Source of the DNA: Pseudomonas promysalinigenes
GTDB lineage: Bacteria; Pseudomonadota; Gammaproteobacteria; Pseudomonadales; Pseudomonadaceae
Length of the DNA stretch: 64,000 nt
Assembly (NCBI RefSeq): GCF_014269025.2
Contig: NZ_CP077094.1
Location: forward strand, 4,620,501 to 4,684,500
Reading direction: 5' to 3'
This document shows, piece by piece, positions 28,233-39,674 of this stretch (its first letter is position 1; each line of letters begins with the position of its first letter). Both the position numbers and the translations under genes were made by a program. The notes under the pieces are model-generated. The model was not told the DNA's origin. It saw only the letters and a program-made list of their open reading frames with translations, and searched no databases.

Positions 28233-28598
28233 ATGTTCGGCATCAGTTTCAGCGAGCTGCTGCTCGTCGGCCTCGTCGCCTTGTTGGTGCTCGGCCCCGA
28301 GCGCCTGCCGGGCGCTGCGCGTACAGCGGGCCTGTGGATAGGCCGGCTGAAACGCAGCTTCAATACGATCAAGATGGAAGTGGAGCGCGAAATTGGTGCC
28401 GACGACATTCGCCGCCAATTGCACAACGAGCACATCCTGCGGATGGAAGAGGAAGCCAAGCGCATCCTCAACCCGCAAAGCCCGCCCGCGCCTTCGCCCA
28501 CCGCCACCCCGCCCGCTGCTGCGCCTGCGGTAACGCCGGCAGTGCCGACAGCTGCGCCTGAATCGCCCGATCAGCCTCAACCGCCGCGAGCCCCATGA
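28233..28598 (+). CDS. tatB: TatB, twin-arginine translocase receptor subunit
   Basis: A 121-residue TatA-like protein. The N-terminal helix [25 protein letters not shown] carries the Glu near position 8 and the LGPERLP hinge that separate TatB from TatA. A longer amphipathic helix follows, then a Pro/Ala-rich tail from about residue 85. With TatC it forms the signal-peptide receptor. The tatC ATG overlaps its stop by four bases. Confidence 0.96.
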   Translation: MFGISFSELLLVGLVALLVLGPERLPGAARTAGLWIGRLKRSFNTIKMEVEREIGADDIRRQLHNEHILRMEEEAKRILNPQSPPAPSPTATPPAAAPAVTPAVPTAAPESPDQPQPPRAP

Positions 28599-29386
28599 GC
28601 GAAAATCCGGAACACGACCAGCCCATGCCGCTGGTTTCGCACCTGACCGAACTGCGTACCCGCCTGCTTCGCTGTGTGGCGGTCATCTTCCTGATCTTCG
28701 CGGGGCTGTTCTCCTTTGCCCAGCAGATCTACACCCTGGTGTCGGCACCCCTGCGCGAGCATTTGCCGGCCAACGCCACGATGATCGCCACCGACGTGGC
28801 TTCGCCGTTCCTGACGCCGTTCAAACTGACCATGATCGTCTCGCTGTTCCTGGCGATCCCGTTCATTCTCCAGCAGATCTGGGGCTTTATCGCGCCAGGG
28901 CTGTACCGCCATGAAAAGCGCATCGCCATTCCATTGCTGGTGTCCAGCATCCTGCTGTTCTACGCAGGCATGGCGTTCGCCTATTTCCTGGTGTTCCCAT
29001 TGATGTTCAAGTTCTTCGCCGCCGCCACTCCTGCGGGCGTCGCGATGATGACCGACATCGCCAACTACCTCGACTTCGTGATGACGCTGTTCTTCGCCTT
29101 CGGCGTAGCGTTCGAAATTCCGGTGGCTGTGGTACTGCTGGTGTGGATCGGCGTGGTTGACGTGAAGTATCTGAAGAAGATCCGCCCTTACGTGATCATC
29201 GGCTGCTTCGTGGTCGGCATGATCCTCACCCCGCCCGACATCTTCTCGCAGACCCTGCTTGCGGTGCCAATGTGGCTGCTGTTCGAGATCGGCGTGCTAT
29301 GCGGCAGCCTGATCCGCAAACGCAGCGAAGCCGAAGACAACGCCACCAACGACCCTAACGACCAGCCGCCAGCGACCCAGCCGTGA
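28595..29386 (+). CDS. tatC: TatC, twin-arginine translocase core subunit
   Basis: Six-span inner-membrane protein of 263 residues that recognises the twin-arginine motif. [16 protein letters not shown] is the conserved cytoplasmic N terminus. [19 protein letters not shown] and the segment [14 protein letters not shown] carry conserved Tat residues. The hydrophilic tail after about residue 245 is variable. It overlaps rsmE, whose GTG start lies within its last codons. Confidence 0.97.
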   Translation: MSENPEHDQPMPLVSHLTELRTRLLRCVAVIFLIFAGLFSFAQQIYTLVSAPLREHLPANATMIATDVASPFLTPFKLTMIVSLFLAIPFILQQIWGFIAPGLYRHEKRIAIPLLVSSILLFYAGMAFAYFLVFPLMFKFFAAATPAGVAMMTDIANYLDFVMTLFFAFGVAFEIPVAVVLLVWIGVVDVKYLKKIRPYVIIGCFVVGMILTPPDIFSQTLLAVPMWLLFEIGVLCGSLIRKRSEAEDNATNDPNDQPPATQP

Positions 29387-30090
29387 ACCTGTTACTCCTC
29401 GAAGAGGCCGACTTCGTCGCGGCCGACCGCGTCGTTCTGGCTGATCGGCGCTTGACCCATATGCAAGACATCCACCGTGTCGCCGTAGGCGACACACTTC
29501 GCGTCGGGCGCATCGATGGGTTGATGGGCACGGCGATGGTGCTGCGCCTGGAACGGCACGAAGCCGAGCTGCAAGTCGCTTTCGATCGACCACCACCGGC
29601 CAAGTTGCCATTGACCCTGGTGTTGGCCGTACCACGGCCCAAAATGCTTCGCCGGTTGTTCCAGACCGTCGCCACCCTGGGCGTGCCGCGTTTGATCCTG
29701 GTCAACAGCTACAAGGTCGAGAAGAGCTTCTGGCAAACCCCATTCCTCAACCCCGAAAGCATTCGTGAAAACCTGATCCTTGGGTTGGAACAAGCCCGCG
29801 ACACGGTACTGCCCCAGGTCATCATCGAAAAGCGCTTCAAACCGTTCGTCGAAGATCGCCTGCCGGCCATCGCCCAAGGCACACTCGGGCTGGTCGGCCA
29901 CCCTGGCCCCTACCCCGCCTGCCCGCGCGCCGTCGAGGGGCCTGTGACCCTGGCGATTGGGCCGGAGGGAGGTTGGATTCCGTATGAAGTGGACTTGCTC
30001 GGCAACGCGGGCCTTGCCCCCGTGCAACTGGGTGAGCGCATCTTGCGTGTGGAAACCGCTGTAACAGCCTTGCTCTCGAGGATTTTCTGA
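29383..30090 (+). CDS. rsmE: RsmE, 16S rRNA m3U1498 methyltransferase
   Basis: SPOUT-class methyltransferase of 235 residues that methylates N3 of U1498 in 16S rRNA. The N-terminal PUA-like part has [17 protein letters not shown]. The C-terminal knotted SAM site reads [17 protein letters not shown] and [16 protein letters not shown], the usual RsmE ending. A GTG start overlaps the tatC stop. The gene is probably cotranscribed with tatABC. Confidence 0.95.
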   Translation: MNLLLLEEADFVAADRVVLADRRLTHMQDIHRVAVGDTLRVGRIDGLMGTAMVLRLERHEAELQVAFDRPPPAKLPLTLVLAVPRPKMLRRLFQTVATLGVPRLILVNSYKVEKSFWQTPFLNPESIRENLILGLEQARDTVLPQVIIEKRFKPFVEDRLPAIAQGTLGLVGHPGPYPACPRAVEGPVTLAIGPEGGWIPYEVDLLGNAGLAPVQLGERILRVETAVTALLSRIF

Positions 30091-30186
30091 CGAGCGGGTC
30101 AGCTTTAAGCTGTAAAGTTTCCCCAGCGCAAGCCGATGGTGTGGGCAATACCACAAAAATACTGCCACGCTGCCGGGGAGTCGAAC

Positions 30187-32103
30187 ATGTACCAATGGTT
30201 TTCCCAATCGCTGGGAAATATAAGCGTCAATCGCAAGCTGGGGCTGGGCTTTGGCCTGGTGTTGCTGCTGACCTTGGCCATCACCTTCACCGGCTGGCAA
30301 GGGCTGGACAGCGTCACCGCAAGGGGTGACAAGCTGGGCAACATTTCGGTGATTCACCAGTACACCCAGGATCTGCGCATCGCCCGCCAGCACTACCAGC
30401 GCGACCGCAACGAGGCGGCCATCGGTGAGATGGAAAAAGCACTGGGTATCCTCGAGCGTCAGGTCGACATGATGCTCGGGCAAATCGAGCAACCCATCGA
30501 CCAGCAGCGGCTCAAGCAACAGCAGGCCGCCGTTGCCCAGTATCAGCAAGCCTTCAACGACCTCAAGCAAGCCGGCCAACGCCGCGAAGCTGCCCGCGCG
30601 GTGCTGGGTGACAGCGCCGACAAGGCGGCCGGGCTGATCGACCGGGTCGAGCAGCGCCTGCTGCAGGGCGGCGACATCGGCCAGTATCGCCAAGCCGTGG
30701 AGGTCAGTGCGCTGGTGCAGCAGGCACGCTTCCAAGTGCGTGGCTACACCTACAGCGGCAACGCCGAATATCAGCAGACTGCGCTCAAGGCCATCGACCA
30801 GGCACTGAGCGAGCTCAAAGCTCTGCCTGCCAGGTTGCCTGCCGAATACGCCGCCAGCCTGGACGATTCGGCCACTGCCCTGGCCGCCTACCGCGATGCG
30901 GTGACCCAGTTCGGCGATGCTCAAGGTGCCAGCGAGCAGGCCCTGGAGCGCATCACTGAGCAAGGCTCGGTCCTGCTGAAGAACAGTGAAGCCATGACCC
31001 TCTCGCAGACCGAGGTCCGCGATGCCGGTACGCACAAAGCCAAAATCATGCTCGGCGGCGCCAGCGCCCTGGCCATCGTCCTGGGCCTGCTGGCCGCTTG
31101 GGCGATCACCCGACAGATCATCGTCCCCCTGCGCCATACCCTCGCTGCCGCGGAGCGCGTGGCCAATGGAGACCTGCGCCAGGACCTGGACACCACCCGC
31201 CGCGACGAACTCGGCCAGTTGCAGGCCAGCATGCAACGCATGACCCAAGGCCTGCGCGAACTGATCGGCGGTATCGGCGATGGCGTGACACAGATCGCCA
31301 GCGCTGCCGAAGAGCTGTCGGCGGTCACCGAACAGACCAGCGCCGGGGTCAGCAATCAGAAGGTCGAAACCGACCAGGTCGCCACTGCGATGAACGAAAT
31401 GGCTGCCACCGTGCACGAAGTAGCTCGCAATGCCGAGCAGGCCTCCGAAGCCGCTGCCATGGCCGATCAGCAGGCGCGAGAAGGCGACCGGGTGGTCAGC
31501 GAAGCAGTGGCGCAGATCGAGCGCCTGGCCGGCGAAGTGGTCAACTCCAGCGAGGCGATGAACCAGCTCAAGGCCGAAAGCGACAAAATCGGCAGCGTGC
31601 TGGATGTGATCAAGTCGGTGGCCCAACAAACCAACCTGCTAGCGCTCAACGCGGCCATCGAAGCGGCCCGTGCCGGTGAAGCCGGGCGTGGCTTTGCGGT
31701 AGTGGCCGACGAGGTGCGCAGCCTCGCCCAGCGCACCCAGCAGTCCACCGAGGAGATCGAAGAGCTGATCGCCGGGCTGCAAAGCGGCACCCAGCGCGTC
31801 GCCAGCGTGATGGACGCCAGCCGCCAGTTGACCGACAGCAGCGTCGAACTGACCCGTCGTGCCGGTAGTTCGCTGGAAACCATCACCCACACGGTGTCGT
31901 CGATCCAGGCCATGAACCAGCAGATTGCCACGGCAGCCGAGCAGCAGAGCGCTACAGCCGAAGAAATCAACCGTAGCGTCATGAACGTGCGTGATATCTC
32001 GGACCAGACTTCGGCAGCCAGCGAGGAAACCGCCAGCTCGAGCGTGGAACTGGCACGGTTGGGCACCCATTTGCAGGGGCTGGTCGGGCGATTCCGGCTC
32101 TAA
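30187..32103 (+). CDS. mcpQ: Methyl-accepting chemotaxis protein with helical bimodular (HBM) ligand domain
   Basis: A 638-residue transmembrane chemoreceptor. The first helix spans about residues 17-36. An all-helical periplasmic region of about 250 residues, the size of an HBM sensor, follows. The second helix is at about 287-310, then HAMP and the signalling domain with tip [20 protein letters not shown]. The ATG at 30187 ([21 protein letters not shown]) is chosen over an upstream in-frame codon. HBM receptors of P. putida (McpS, McpQ) bind organic acids. The position after rsmE matches PP_5020 (McpQ, citrate) of KT2440, but the ligand here is inferred from synteny. Confidence 0.85.
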   Translation: MYQWFSQSLGNISVNRKLGLGFGLVLLLTLAITFTGWQGLDSVTARGDKLGNISVIHQYTQDLRIARQHYQRDRNEAAIGEMEKALGILERQVDMMLGQIEQPIDQQRLKQQQAAVAQYQQAFNDLKQAGQRREAARAVLGDSADKAAGLIDRVEQRLLQGGDIGQYRQAVEVSALVQQARFQVRGYTYSGNAEYQQTALKAIDQALSELKALPARLPAEYAASLDDSATALAAYRDAVTQFGDAQGASEQALERITEQGSVLLKNSEAMTLSQTEVRDAGTHKAKIMLGGASALAIVLGLLAAWAITRQIIVPLRHTLAAAERVANGDLRQDLDTTRRDELGQLQASMQRMTQGLRELIGGIGDGVTQIASAAEELSAVTEQTSAGVSNQKVETDQVATAMNEMAATVHEVARNAEQASEAAAMADQQAREGDRVVSEAVAQIERLAGEVVNSSEAMNQLKAESDKIGSVLDVIKSVAQQTNLLALNAAIEAARAGEAGRGFAVVADEVRSLAQRTQQSTEEIEELIAGLQSGTQRVASVMDASRQLTDSSVELTRRAGSSLETITHTVSSIQAMNQQIATAAEQQSATAEEINRSVMNVRDISDQTSAASEETASSSVELARLGTHLQGLVGRFRL

Positions 32104-32235
32104 CGCCTCACAAAGTGAGCTGAATTTTCCTACAGCACTTTCAGGTCAAGTCCTACGGGCTCTCCGCCGATGGGCAGGGATAGGATGCCAGCATTCCGCC
32201 AGCACCCTACCCCCTCATCTGGACGGAGATCTGCC

Positions 32236-34176
32236 ATGTTCGGCTACCTCAATTACAGGCTCGGCAACATCAGTGTCGGCGCCAAGCTCGCCCTGGGCTT
32301 CGCCGTGGTACTGGCACTCACCCTGGCGACCACGATCAGCGGCTGGCGCGCGCTGGACGGCGCCATCACCCGCTCGGAACAACTTAGCGAAATTGGCCGC
32401 ATCAACGACTTGGCCAAAGACCTGCGCGCCGAGCGCATTACCTACAGAGTGCTCGCCGACGACACCAGCAAAGCCAAGATCGCTGGCATTCTTCAGCAAC
32501 TGGAAGCCACGGTGACCACTTTGCAGCAACGCAGCAAGGTCGATGAGTCACGCGAGTTGCTGACCCATAAGCTGCCGCTGCTGCAGCAACTTCGCGAAAG
32601 TTTCACCGCACTGCAGCGCAACGTCGATGAGCGTCACGCGCTTCGCACGGCCATGCAGGCCCAGGAAGAAAAACTCAACGACGCCATCGATGCTCTGCAA
32701 ACCCAGGCCCTGTTGAAGATGCCGGCAGACAGCCAAGGCAACCTGCTTGGCCTGATGGATAGCCTGAGCCAGCAGGTGGACACCGCCAACCAGCAGAGTC
32801 TGGTGCCCGCCTACACCTTCTCGCCGCTTGAAGACTTCGCCACGGTCGGTGACAGCGCATTGAACATCGCCGACACCAGCCTCGCTCAGCTCGTCACCGG
32901 CCTGGCGCCCCTCGGGCTGCCACGTACGCTGACCGAACAGCCGGGCATCGAGCTGAAAAAATACCGAACCAGTCTGGCCCAGTATCGCGTCACGGCCCTT
33001 AAGGTCGAACAGCTGCAAAATGAAATGGAAAAGATGGGCGACGAGGTCCGGGGGATCAGCCTTTCGCTGAGCGAGCGTAAAGTGGAGCAGCGTGACAGGG
33101 AAGCATTGGCTGCTCGCTCGCTGCTTACCAGCGTGGCGTTGTTGGCCCTGGTCGTAGGCGTCGTCGCCGGCTGGCTCATCACCCAGCAGATCACCCAGCC
33201 GCTGCGCCAGACGCTGACGCTGGCCGCGCGAATCGCCAAAGGCGATCTGAGCACGCTGGAGCCTGTGCGGCGCCGCGACGAGATGGGGCAATTGCAGGCC
33301 AGCATGCGCGAAATGACCGTGAGCCTGCGTGAGCTGATCGGCGGTATCGACCATGGCGTTGGCCACCTGTCCCAGGCGGCGTCGCAGCTGGCCGCCAGCA
33401 GCGAGGACACCAAGCTGCGCATCAACCAGCAGCGCGAAGAAACCGACCAAGTGGCCACCGCCATGAACCAGATGAGCGCAACGGTGCAAGAAGTGGCGCA
33501 GAACGCTGAACATGCCTCGTTCGCGGCCACCAATGCAGACCAGCAGGCGCAATTGGGCGATCAGGTGGTGGCTCAAGCCATTGGCCGGATCGAGCAGTTG
33601 GCACGGCAGATGGATGCGTGCCTGAACGCCATGCAGCACCTGGCCGGCGAGAGCCAGCGCATCGGCAGCATCCTGGTGGTGATCAAGTCAGTGTCGGAAC
33701 AGACCAACCTGCTGGCACTCAACGCAGCCATCGAAGCTGCCAGGGCCGGCGAAGCGGGCCGTGGTTTTGCCGTGGTGGCCGACGAGGTGCGCGGGCTGGC
33801 GCAGCGTACCCAGCAATCCACCGAAGAAATCGAACAACTGATCCACAGCCTGCACAGCGGCACCGACGAGGTCACCCGCCTGCTCGATGACAGCAAACAG
33901 CTGACCGAGCAGAGCGTGGAGCTCAGCCGCAGAGCTGGGCAGGCGCTGGCGCAGATCACCGATACCGTGTCGAGCATTCAGGGGATGAACCAACAGATTG
34001 CCACGGCCAGCGAGCAGCAAAGCGTCGTGGCCGAACAGATCAACCGTAGCGTGATCAGCGTGAGGGATGCCTCGGACCAGACCAGTGCGGCCAGTGAGCA
34101 GACGGCAGCCTCCAGTGGTGAGCTGGAGCAGCTGGGGCAGCAGTTGCGGGGGATGGTGGGGCGATTCAACCTTTGA
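32236..34176 (+). CDS. Second HBM-type methyl-accepting chemotaxis protein
   Basis: A 646-residue paralogue of the preceding receptor. The N terminus ([19 protein letters not shown] against [20 protein letters not shown]) and signalling domain are closely similar, but the periplasmic helices at about 40-290 have diverged strongly, as expected after duplication and ligand change. Helix two is at about 295-318, then HAMP, then tip [20 protein letters not shown]. No C-terminal CheR-binding pentapeptide is present (ends GMVGRFNL). The 132-base gap between the two receptors allows a separate promoter. Ligand unknown; an organic acid is a guess from the HBM fold. Confidence 0.85.
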   Translation: MFGYLNYRLGNISVGAKLALGFAVVLALTLATTISGWRALDGAITRSEQLSEIGRINDLAKDLRAERITYRVLADDTSKAKIAGILQQLEATVTTLQQRSKVDESRELLTHKLPLLQQLRESFTALQRNVDERHALRTAMQAQEEKLNDAIDALQTQALLKMPADSQGNLLGLMDSLSQQVDTANQQSLVPAYTFSPLEDFATVGDSALNIADTSLAQLVTGLAPLGLPRTLTEQPGIELKKYRTSLAQYRVTALKVEQLQNEMEKMGDEVRGISLSLSERKVEQRDREALAARSLLTSVALLALVVGVVAGWLITQQITQPLRQTLTLAARIAKGDLSTLEPVRRRDEMGQLQASMREMTVSLRELIGGIDHGVGHLSQAASQLAASSEDTKLRINQQREETDQVATAMNQMSATVQEVAQNAEHASFAATNADQQAQLGDQVVAQAIGRIEQLARQMDACLNAMQHLAGESQRIGSILVVIKSVSEQTNLLALNAAIEAARAGEAGRGFAVVADEVRGLAQRTQQSTEEIEQLIHSLHSGTDEVTRLLDDSKQLTEQSVELSRRAGQALAQITDTVSSIQGMNQQIATASEQQSVVAEQINRSVISVRDASDQTSAASEQTAASSGELEQLGQQLRGMVGRFNL

Positions 34177-34189
34177 GATACAGGCGCCC

Positions 34190-34275
34190 ACATCGCGGGT
34201 GGACCCGCCCCCACAAGGGCAGCACATGCTTGGAGATGCTCGCTAACGTGTGGGAGCCGGTTTACCCGCAAAGGG
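34190..34275. repeat. REP-type inverted repeat between the second HBM receptor and the ABC ATPase gene
   Basis: ATCGCGGGTGGACCCGCCCCCACA and GTGTGGGAGCCGGTTTACCCGC are opposed REP-like units in the short space between convergent genes. They probably serve as the transcription end for both. Confidence 0.65.
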
Positions 34276-34282
34276 CCCCGAG

Positions 34283-35017
34283 TTACAGCACCTGGCGCAG
34301 GAAAGCCTGCGCCCGCGGGTCTTGGGGCGAGGCAAAGAACGCCGCCGGGGCCGAATCTTCCAGCAGCTTGCCGTGATCGAAGAACAGCACCCGGTCGGCC
34401 ACTTCACGGGCAAAGCCCATCTCATGGGTGACGCAGACCATGGTCATGCCTTCCTGGGCCAAGGTTTTCATCACGTCCAGCACCTCACCCACCATCTCCG
34501 GGTCAAGCGCCGAAGTCGGCTCGTCGAACAACATCACTTTCGGGTCCATCGCCAGCGCGCGGGCAATCGCCACCCGCTGCTGCTGGCCACCGGAGAGGCG
34601 CGAGGGATACTCGTTGGCTTTCTGCGCGATGCCAACCTTATCCAGCAATGCCCGGGCCTTGGCTTCACGCTCGGCCTTGTTGCGCTTGCGTACCACCTTC
34701 TGCGCCAGGCACAGATTCTCAAGCACAGTCATGTGCGGGAACAGGTTGAAATGCTGGAACACCATGCCGACTTCGCGGCGGTAGGCATTGATGTCGGTCT
34801 TAGGGTCTGCCAGTTGCAGACCGTCGATGGCCACATGGCCTTCATCGAAATGCTCCAGGCCATTGAGGCAACGCAGGAAGGTCGACTTGCCCGAGCCCGA
34901 TGGGCCAAGCACGACCACGACTTCGCCCTTGGCAACTTGCGTGGTGACGTTATCCACAGCCCGCACTACCTGGCCACGGGTGTCGAAGACTTTCAACAGG
35001 TCACGGACTTCAATCAC
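34283..35017 (-). CDS. Polar amino-acid ABC transporter, ATP-binding protein
   Basis: A 244-residue GlnQ/GltL-type ATPase. Walker [10 protein letters not shown], signature [15 protein letters not shown], Walker [15 protein letters not shown] and the H-loop region [12 protein letters not shown] are all present. The GTG at 35017 ([11 protein letters not shown]) sits 10 bases after GGAGG and is preferred over a TTG at 35026, whose ribosome site would be too close. It overlaps the permease gene by 8 bases. Family membership indicates import of a polar amino acid; the substrate cannot be told from this subunit. Confidence 0.93.
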   Translation of the reverse strand: MIEVRDLLKVFDTRGQVVRAVDNVTTQVAKGEVVVVLGPSGSGKSTFLRCLNGLEHFDEGHVAIDGLQLADPKTDINAYRREVGMVFQHFNLFPHMTVLENLCLAQKVVRKRNKAEREAKARALLDKVGIAQKANEYPSRLSGGQQQRVAIARALAMDPKVMLFDEPTSALDPEMVGEVLDVMKTLAQEGMTMVCVTHEMGFAREVADRVLFFDHGKLLEDSAPAAFFASPQDPRAQAFLRQVL

Positions 35018-35972
35018 TTTGCGCAAGCCTCCGCTCGAGCCGGCTGGCGATGTGCGACAGCGGCAGGTTGATCAGCAGGTACAGGCCTGCCACGCAGAAC
35101 CAGATCTCGAAAGTCGAGAACGATGTGGTGATCGCCTCCCTGCCGCTCTTGGTCAGTTCGGTAATGGCGATCACCGATACCAGCGAGGTGTCTTTGACCA
35201 GGCTGATGAACTGGCCCGCCAGTGGTGGCAGCACGCGCTTGAACGCCTGCGGCAGGATCACGTGGCGCATCGACTGGCCTGCGTTCAAGCCCAGCGAGCG
35301 TGCAGCCTCATTCTGCCCTTTGGCGATCGACTGCACGCCGGCGCGAACGATTTCTGCAACATAGGCGCCGGTGAACAACGCCAAGGCTGCCACCCCCGCG
35401 AATTCCCGGGACAGGTTGAGCACGGTGCCGATGAAGAAGTAGAAAATGAAAATCTGCACCAGCAGTGGAGTACCCCGCACCAACTCGACATAAACCGTCG
35501 ACAGGTCACGCAGGGTTGGATTGTTCGACAGACGGCACAAGCCGGCGAACAGGCCGATCAGCAAGCCAAAAGCGCCGGACACCACCGAAAGCCACAATGT
35601 TGTCCACAGGCCCCAGGCCAGCGGGCCCGCCGCCCAGTGACGGGTCACGCCGATCTGGTCGCCTTCGGCGACATCGTCGCCACGGCTCAGTAACAGGCTG
35701 TCCTTGGCCACGTCGAGCACTTGCTCGTCACCGTTCTCGTCCTTGAGCGTGACACGTGCGGTGTCACCGGAAACGACGATTTCCTGCACGCTGCCGTTGC
35801 CGCCGGCCCGCTGAACTTCTTCTGCCTTGTAGGCGAAATACTGCGGCACGCGGTTCCAGCGCCACTCGTAGGAAATCATCGAGGTCGCCATGTACAGGCT
35901 GAACGCCAGGCCCAACAGGACCAGGGCGGTCAACCCGTGCCAGGGCCACTGGGCTTTCTTGTGTTTAATCAC
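35010..35972 (-). CDS. Polar amino-acid ABC transporter, permease
   Basis: A 320-residue HisM/GltK-type permease. The core has about five spans and the conserved EAA-like region [15 protein letters not shown] ... [30 protein letters not shown]. Unusually, a periplasmic insertion of about 70 residues lies between the first span (about residues 14-33) and the second. It contains a small beta-rich element ([20 protein letters not shown]). GTG start at 35972. It is the only permease of the cluster, so it should act as a homodimer with the ATPase. Confidence 0.92.
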   Translation of the reverse strand: MIKHKKAQWPWHGLTALVLLGLAFSLYMATSMISYEWRWNRVPQYFAYKAEEVQRAGGNGSVQEIVVSGDTARVTLKDENGDEQVLDVAKDSLLLSRGDDVAEGDQIGVTRHWAAGPLAWGLWTTLWLSVVSGAFGLLIGLFAGLCRLSNNPTLRDLSTVYVELVRGTPLLVQIFIFYFFIGTVLNLSREFAGVAALALFTGAYVAEIVRAGVQSIAKGQNEAARSLGLNAGQSMRHVILPQAFKRVLPPLAGQFISLVKDTSLVSVIAITELTKSGREAITTSFSTFEIWFCVAGLYLLINLPLSHIASRLERRLAQSD

Positions 35973-35995
35973 GTGGGGTACTTCCGTAAATGCGA

Positions 35996-36018
35996 ACGCG
36001 CAGGGTTTACCTGCGCGT
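35996..36018 (-). promoter_or_regulatory. Hairpin between the binding-protein and permease genes
   Basis: ACGCGCAGG (35996-36004) and CCTGCGCGT (36010-36018) form a perfect 9-bp stem with loop GTTTA. The hairpin lies 33 bases after the binding-protein stop. Such hairpins commonly protect the upstream binding-protein mRNA or reduce read-through, giving more binding protein than membrane subunits. Confidence 0.6.
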
Positions 36019-36050
36019 CGGGGGCAAAAGCTAGGCTTGTGGCCTGAGCC

Positions 36051-36851
36051 TTATTCCATTTCCTTCAGCCAGTCCTTGTTCTTGAACCACTTGTCGTGAA
36101 TACGATCGTAGGTCCCGTCATGCTTGATCTGGTGCAGGAAGTTGTTGATGAAGTTGATGCTGTCGTAGTCGCCTTTCTTCAGGCCGAAGGCCAGTGGCTC
36201 GTACGTGAAGGGCTCGTCGAGGAACTGCAGCTTGCCAGCGCCGACCTTCTCGATCGCCACCACGTTGTAGGGTGCGTCGTAGACGAAAGCGTCAGCCTTG
36301 CCGTTGACCACGTCCATCACCGCTTCCTGCTCGTTGTCGTAGCCGTGGTACTTGGCCTTGCCGATCAGCTTCTTGGACACCATTTCGCCGGTCGTGCCCA
36401 GCTTGGAAGTCAGGCGGTACTTCTCGTTGTTCAAGTCTTTGTATGACTTGATCTCGCCAGCCAGCTCCTTGCGGATCAGCAGGGTCTGGCCAACCACGAT
36501 GAAGGGCTCGCTGAAGTTCAGGCGCAGGTTGCGTTCCTGGGTGAGGGTCATGCCGCTGCCAATGATGTCGAACTTGTCGGTCAGCAGCGCCGGGATGATG
36601 CCGTCATAGGCCGTGGAAACCGCCTCGAACTTCACGCCCATGGACTTGGCCATGGCTTTGAGGATATCGACCTCGAAGCCGATGATATCGCCGCGTTTGT
36701 TGGTCATCTGGAACGGCATGTAGGTTGGGTCCATGCCCACCCGCAAGGTGCCGCGCTTGACTGCATCGTCGATAGCGCCGGCCTGGGCTGCCGTTACGGC
36801 GACCAGGGCGGTGACACCGACCAACAGTCGCGAAAGGTATTGCTTGATCAT
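36051..36851 (-). CDS. Polar amino-acid ABC transporter, periplasmic binding protein
   Basis: A 266-residue family 3 solute-binding protein. The signal peptide MIKQYLSRLLVGVTALVAVT...AQAGA is cleaved near residue 24; there is no lipobox Cys. The mature part shows GTLRVGMDPTYMPFQ, GFEVDILKAMAKSMG, FDIIGSGMTLTQERN and a C-terminal domain with DAFVYDAPYN. First gene of the transporter operon. The ATG at 36851 is chosen over an upstream in-frame codon at 36869 because the signal peptide starts here. The ligand is unassigned; basic or acidic amino acids are possible. Confidence 0.93.
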   Translation of the reverse strand: MIKQYLSRLLVGVTALVAVTAAQAGAIDDAVKRGTLRVGMDPTYMPFQMTNKRGDIIGFEVDILKAMAKSMGVKFEAVSTAYDGIIPALLTDKFDIIGSGMTLTQERNLRLNFSEPFIVVGQTLLIRKELAGEIKSYKDLNNEKYRLTSKLGTTGEMVSKKLIGKAKYHGYDNEQEAVMDVVNGKADAFVYDAPYNVVAIEKVGAGKLQFLDEPFTYEPLAFGLKKGDYDSINFINNFLHQIKHDGTYDRIHDKWFKNKDWLKEME

Positions 36852-37011
36852 CACCAAGTCCCCTAACAAGTAAAGAAGCGAATCTTATTGTCTTGGCACG
36901 GCCGTACTGGCCGATGCGCATTATCGGAGACGGATGCTAACGCATGGCGGGCCTGGGACCTAGAGCCGGCGGGGACTTTGTTGGCCAAAATCGGCCTGGG
37001 TGGTGAAAAGC

Positions 37012-37091
37012 TTCGCGGGTGAACCTACTCCCACAAGTACCGCGCCGACCGTGAGGCGGCGCAGTGACCGTGGGGCAGGTTCACCCGCGAA
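37012..37091. repeat. REP-type inverted repeat with 15-bp perfect arms
   Basis: TTCGCGGGTGAACCT (37012-37026) and AGGTTCACCCGCGAA (37077-37091) are perfect inverted copies 50 bases apart. They lie 10 bases after the end of opgH, so they probably mark its 3' end. The rest of the 36852-37100 gap should contain the promoter of the binding-protein gene. Confidence 0.8.
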
Positions 37092-37100
37092 TAGGCTCCG

Positions 37101-39674
37101 TCAGGCGCCGGCCAGGGTCGGCTGGCCCTCTTGCTCCGGATGCAGTGGCAGCAGCGGTGAATGCGGGTCGTTGTTGATCGAAGCACGCCACACATCGATC
37201 CACGCCGCATTGTGCTGCGCCCACACCTGTTCGTGCAGGCGGCTCAAGGCTACCGGGTCGCTGAGCAGCGCCAGGCGGGTATTGAGGTCCAGTGCCTTGG
37301 GCCCCACTTCCAGCGCCTTGGCCACGCGCTCGGCGCGCAGCGCCTCGATCGGCGCGGCATGGCCGTGGCGGGCGGTGGCCATGGCACAGGCCAGGGCATT
37401 CTGCCGCGGGTCAACCACTGCGCGCACGAAGCCGTCATGCAGCGCATGCCAGCGGTTTTCGTGGGTGTAGCGGTCGGTCGCCAACAGCTCCTGGGGAGTT
37501 GCGTACTCCTCTGGAATGAGGAACAACTTCTCGTCCTTGGCTGCAAGGCCCAGGCGGGTGCGACTGGAGATCACCGACACCGGGATCGACAGCACCAGCG
37601 AACCGACGATCGGCGCCAGCCACCACAGGAAGCTTGGGTTAAGCCACGCCACCAGCCCAGCCCAGGCGATACCCAGAAGGGTCTGCGGGCCATGGCGACG
37701 CACCGCTTCGCTCCACGGGGTGGAGTCATCGTCACGCTGCGGCGAATTCCACGTCGCAGCCCAGCCAAGGAACGCGGCCAGCACGAAGCGGGTGTGGAAG
37801 ATCATCCGAACCGGCGCCAGCAGCATGGAGAACAACATCTCCATCAGCATCGACAGGGTGACCTTGATGCGCCCGCCAAACTCGACCGCGCCCTTGGCCC
37901 AGATCAGGATCACACTCAACAGCTTGGGCAAGAACAGCAGCACGATGGTGGTGGAGAACAGCGCCACGGCCTTCTCCGGGTGCCACTGCGGCCACAGCGG
38001 GTAAAGCTGGTACGGCTCGATGAAGTATTGCGGCTCCATCAGCGTATTGGTCGCCAGCAGCGCAGTGGACAGTACCAGGAACAAGAACCACAACGGCGCC
38101 GACAGGTACGACATGACCCCAGTGAGGAACACCGCACGGTGCACCGGGTGCATGCCTTTGACCAGGAACAGGCGGAAGTTCATCAGGTTACCGTGGCACC
38201 AGCGGCGGTCGCGCTTGAGCTCGTCGAGCAGGTTGGGCGGCAGTTCTTCGTAACTGCCCGGCAGGTCATAGGCGATCCACACACCCCAGCCGGCACGGCG
38301 CATCAACGCTGCTTCGACGAAGTCGTGGGACAGAATGGCCCCGGCGAACGCCCCCTTGCCGGGCAACGGCGCCAGCGCGCAGTGCTCGATGAACGGCTTC
38401 ATGCGGATGATCGCGTTGTGGCCCCAGTAGTGCGACTCACCCAGCTGCCAGAAGTGCAGGCCGGCAGTAAACAGCGGGCCGTACACACGGGTGGCGAACT
38501 GCTGCATGCGCGCATAGAGAGTGTCCATGCCCGAAGCCTTCGGCCCGGTCTGGATGATGCCCGCATCCGGGTTAGCCTCCATCAGGCGCACCAGGCTGCT
38601 CAGGCATTCACCGCTCATGACGCTGTCGGCATCCAACACCACCATGTACTTGTACTCGCCACCCCAGCGACGGCAGAAGTCGTCGAGGTTACCGCTCTTG
38701 CGCTTCACACGGCGGCGGCGGCGGCGATAGAAGATGCGGCCAAAGCCCTTGGTTTCGCGGCACACGTCCAGCCAGGCCTGTTGCTCGGCCACGGCAATGT
38801 CGGTGTCGTTGGTGTCGCTGAGCACGAAGAAATCGAAGCGATCGAGGTTGCCGCTGGCAGCCACCGATTCGAAAGTCGCCCGTAACCCTGCGAACACCCG
38901 CGGCACGTCTTCGTTGCAGATCGGCATCACCAGCGCGGTACGCGCTTCGGGAGCAATGGGCTCGTTGCCTGCACTGCTGCCGGAGATCTTGTACTTGTCA
39001 CGCCCGGTGAGCAGCTCGAGAAAGCCCATCAGCGCGGTCCAGAAACCTGCAGAAACCCAGCAGAAGAGGATACCGAACAGCACCAGAATGGACGTTTGCA
39101 GGGCATACGGCCAAACCTGCACCACGGTGTCCCACAGCGGCTGATTGACGATTTCGTCCAGGTCGACGAACGACCAGCCCTGATATGGCAGGATGCCCTT
39201 CATATAGAAGCCGGCGACGATGGTCTGGCCAATCATGAGGGTCAGCAGGATGTAACGGCGGATCGAACCGACCGTGCGCCAGCGCGCTGCCGGCAGCTCG
39301 CGTTTGGGCGGCTGCGGGGCATTGGGGCGGCCGGTCATGCGCCGCCACATGCGGATCAACAGGTTGGTACGCCATGGCTCAGGCACGACCTTGGTGCGCT
39401 TGATCGGCGGGGCGATCTTCAGGCACAGCCGGCCGCTGCCGTCGACGCCGAGCATTTCTGCGTCTTCAAGTTCGGCGGCGCTGCCCACGGTCAGGCGCGG
39501 GCCAACCGAGGCCTGCACGGCCTCGGTGCCGTTGGCGGCCGGGGTGGCCGCCAGGCGTTGATGCAGCTCGCTGAACGAGGTGCAGCTGGCAAGTTCCGCA
39601 CGCTGCTCATCGCTCAGAGGGAGGTGGGCCAGGTATTCGCCAAGCGATTCCGGCCTTGCGCTTGAGTTACTCAT
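37101..39674 (-). CDS. opgH: OpgH, osmoregulated periplasmic glucan glucosyltransferase
   Basis: An 857-residue polytopic inner-membrane family 2 glycosyltransferase (MdoH) that makes the beta-1,2-glucan backbone from UDP-glucose. Membrane spans flank a cytosolic catalytic core with [29 protein letters not shown] (the DxD-type acidic pair), and [12 protein letters not shown] in the place of the Q/RxxRW motif. An acidic N-terminal region of about 130 residues precedes the first span. It overlaps opgG by 8 bases, as part of opgG-opgH. Confidence 0.97.
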   Translation of the reverse strand: MSNSSARPESLGEYLAHLPLSDEQRAELASCTSFSELHQRLAATPAANGTEAVQASVGPRLTVGSAAELEDAEMLGVDGSGRLCLKIAPPIKRTKVVPEPWRTNLLIRMWRRMTGRPNAPQPPKRELPAARWRTVGSIRRYILLTLMIGQTIVAGFYMKGILPYQGWSFVDLDEIVNQPLWDTVVQVWPYALQTSILVLFGILFCWVSAGFWTALMGFLELLTGRDKYKISGSSAGNEPIAPEARTALVMPICNEDVPRVFAGLRATFESVAASGNLDRFDFFVLSDTNDTDIAVAEQQAWLDVCRETKGFGRIFYRRRRRRVKRKSGNLDDFCRRWGGEYKYMVVLDADSVMSGECLSSLVRLMEANPDAGIIQTGPKASGMDTLYARMQQFATRVYGPLFTAGLHFWQLGESHYWGHNAIIRMKPFIEHCALAPLPGKGAFAGAILSHDFVEAALMRRAGWGVWIAYDLPGSYEELPPNLLDELKRDRRWCHGNLMNFRLFLVKGMHPVHRAVFLTGVMSYLSAPLWFLFLVLSTALLATNTLMEPQYFIEPYQLYPLWPQWHPEKAVALFSTTIVLLFLPKLLSVILIWAKGAVEFGGRIKVTLSMLMEMLFSMLLAPVRMIFHTRFVLAAFLGWAATWNSPQRDDDSTPWSEAVRRHGPQTLLGIAWAGLVAWLNPSFLWWLAPIVGSLVLSIPVSVISSRTRLGLAAKDEKLFLIPEEYATPQELLATDRYTHENRWHALHDGFVRAVVDPRQNALACAMATARHGHAAPIEALRAERVAKALEVGPKALDLNTRLALLSDPVALSRLHEQVWAQHNAAWIDVWRASINNDPHSPLLPLHPEQEGQPTLAGA

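Noticed and set aside
29392-31629. 745-codon open frame on the minus strand across rsmE and the first HBM receptor
   Set aside because: It opposes two well-supported genes and their intergenic gap; composition is that of a reverse-strand shadow.
36894-36900. TGGCACG, like the -24 element of a sigma-54 promoter
   Set aside because: The -12 GC is absent at the required spacing, and it points away from the nearest gene on that strand.
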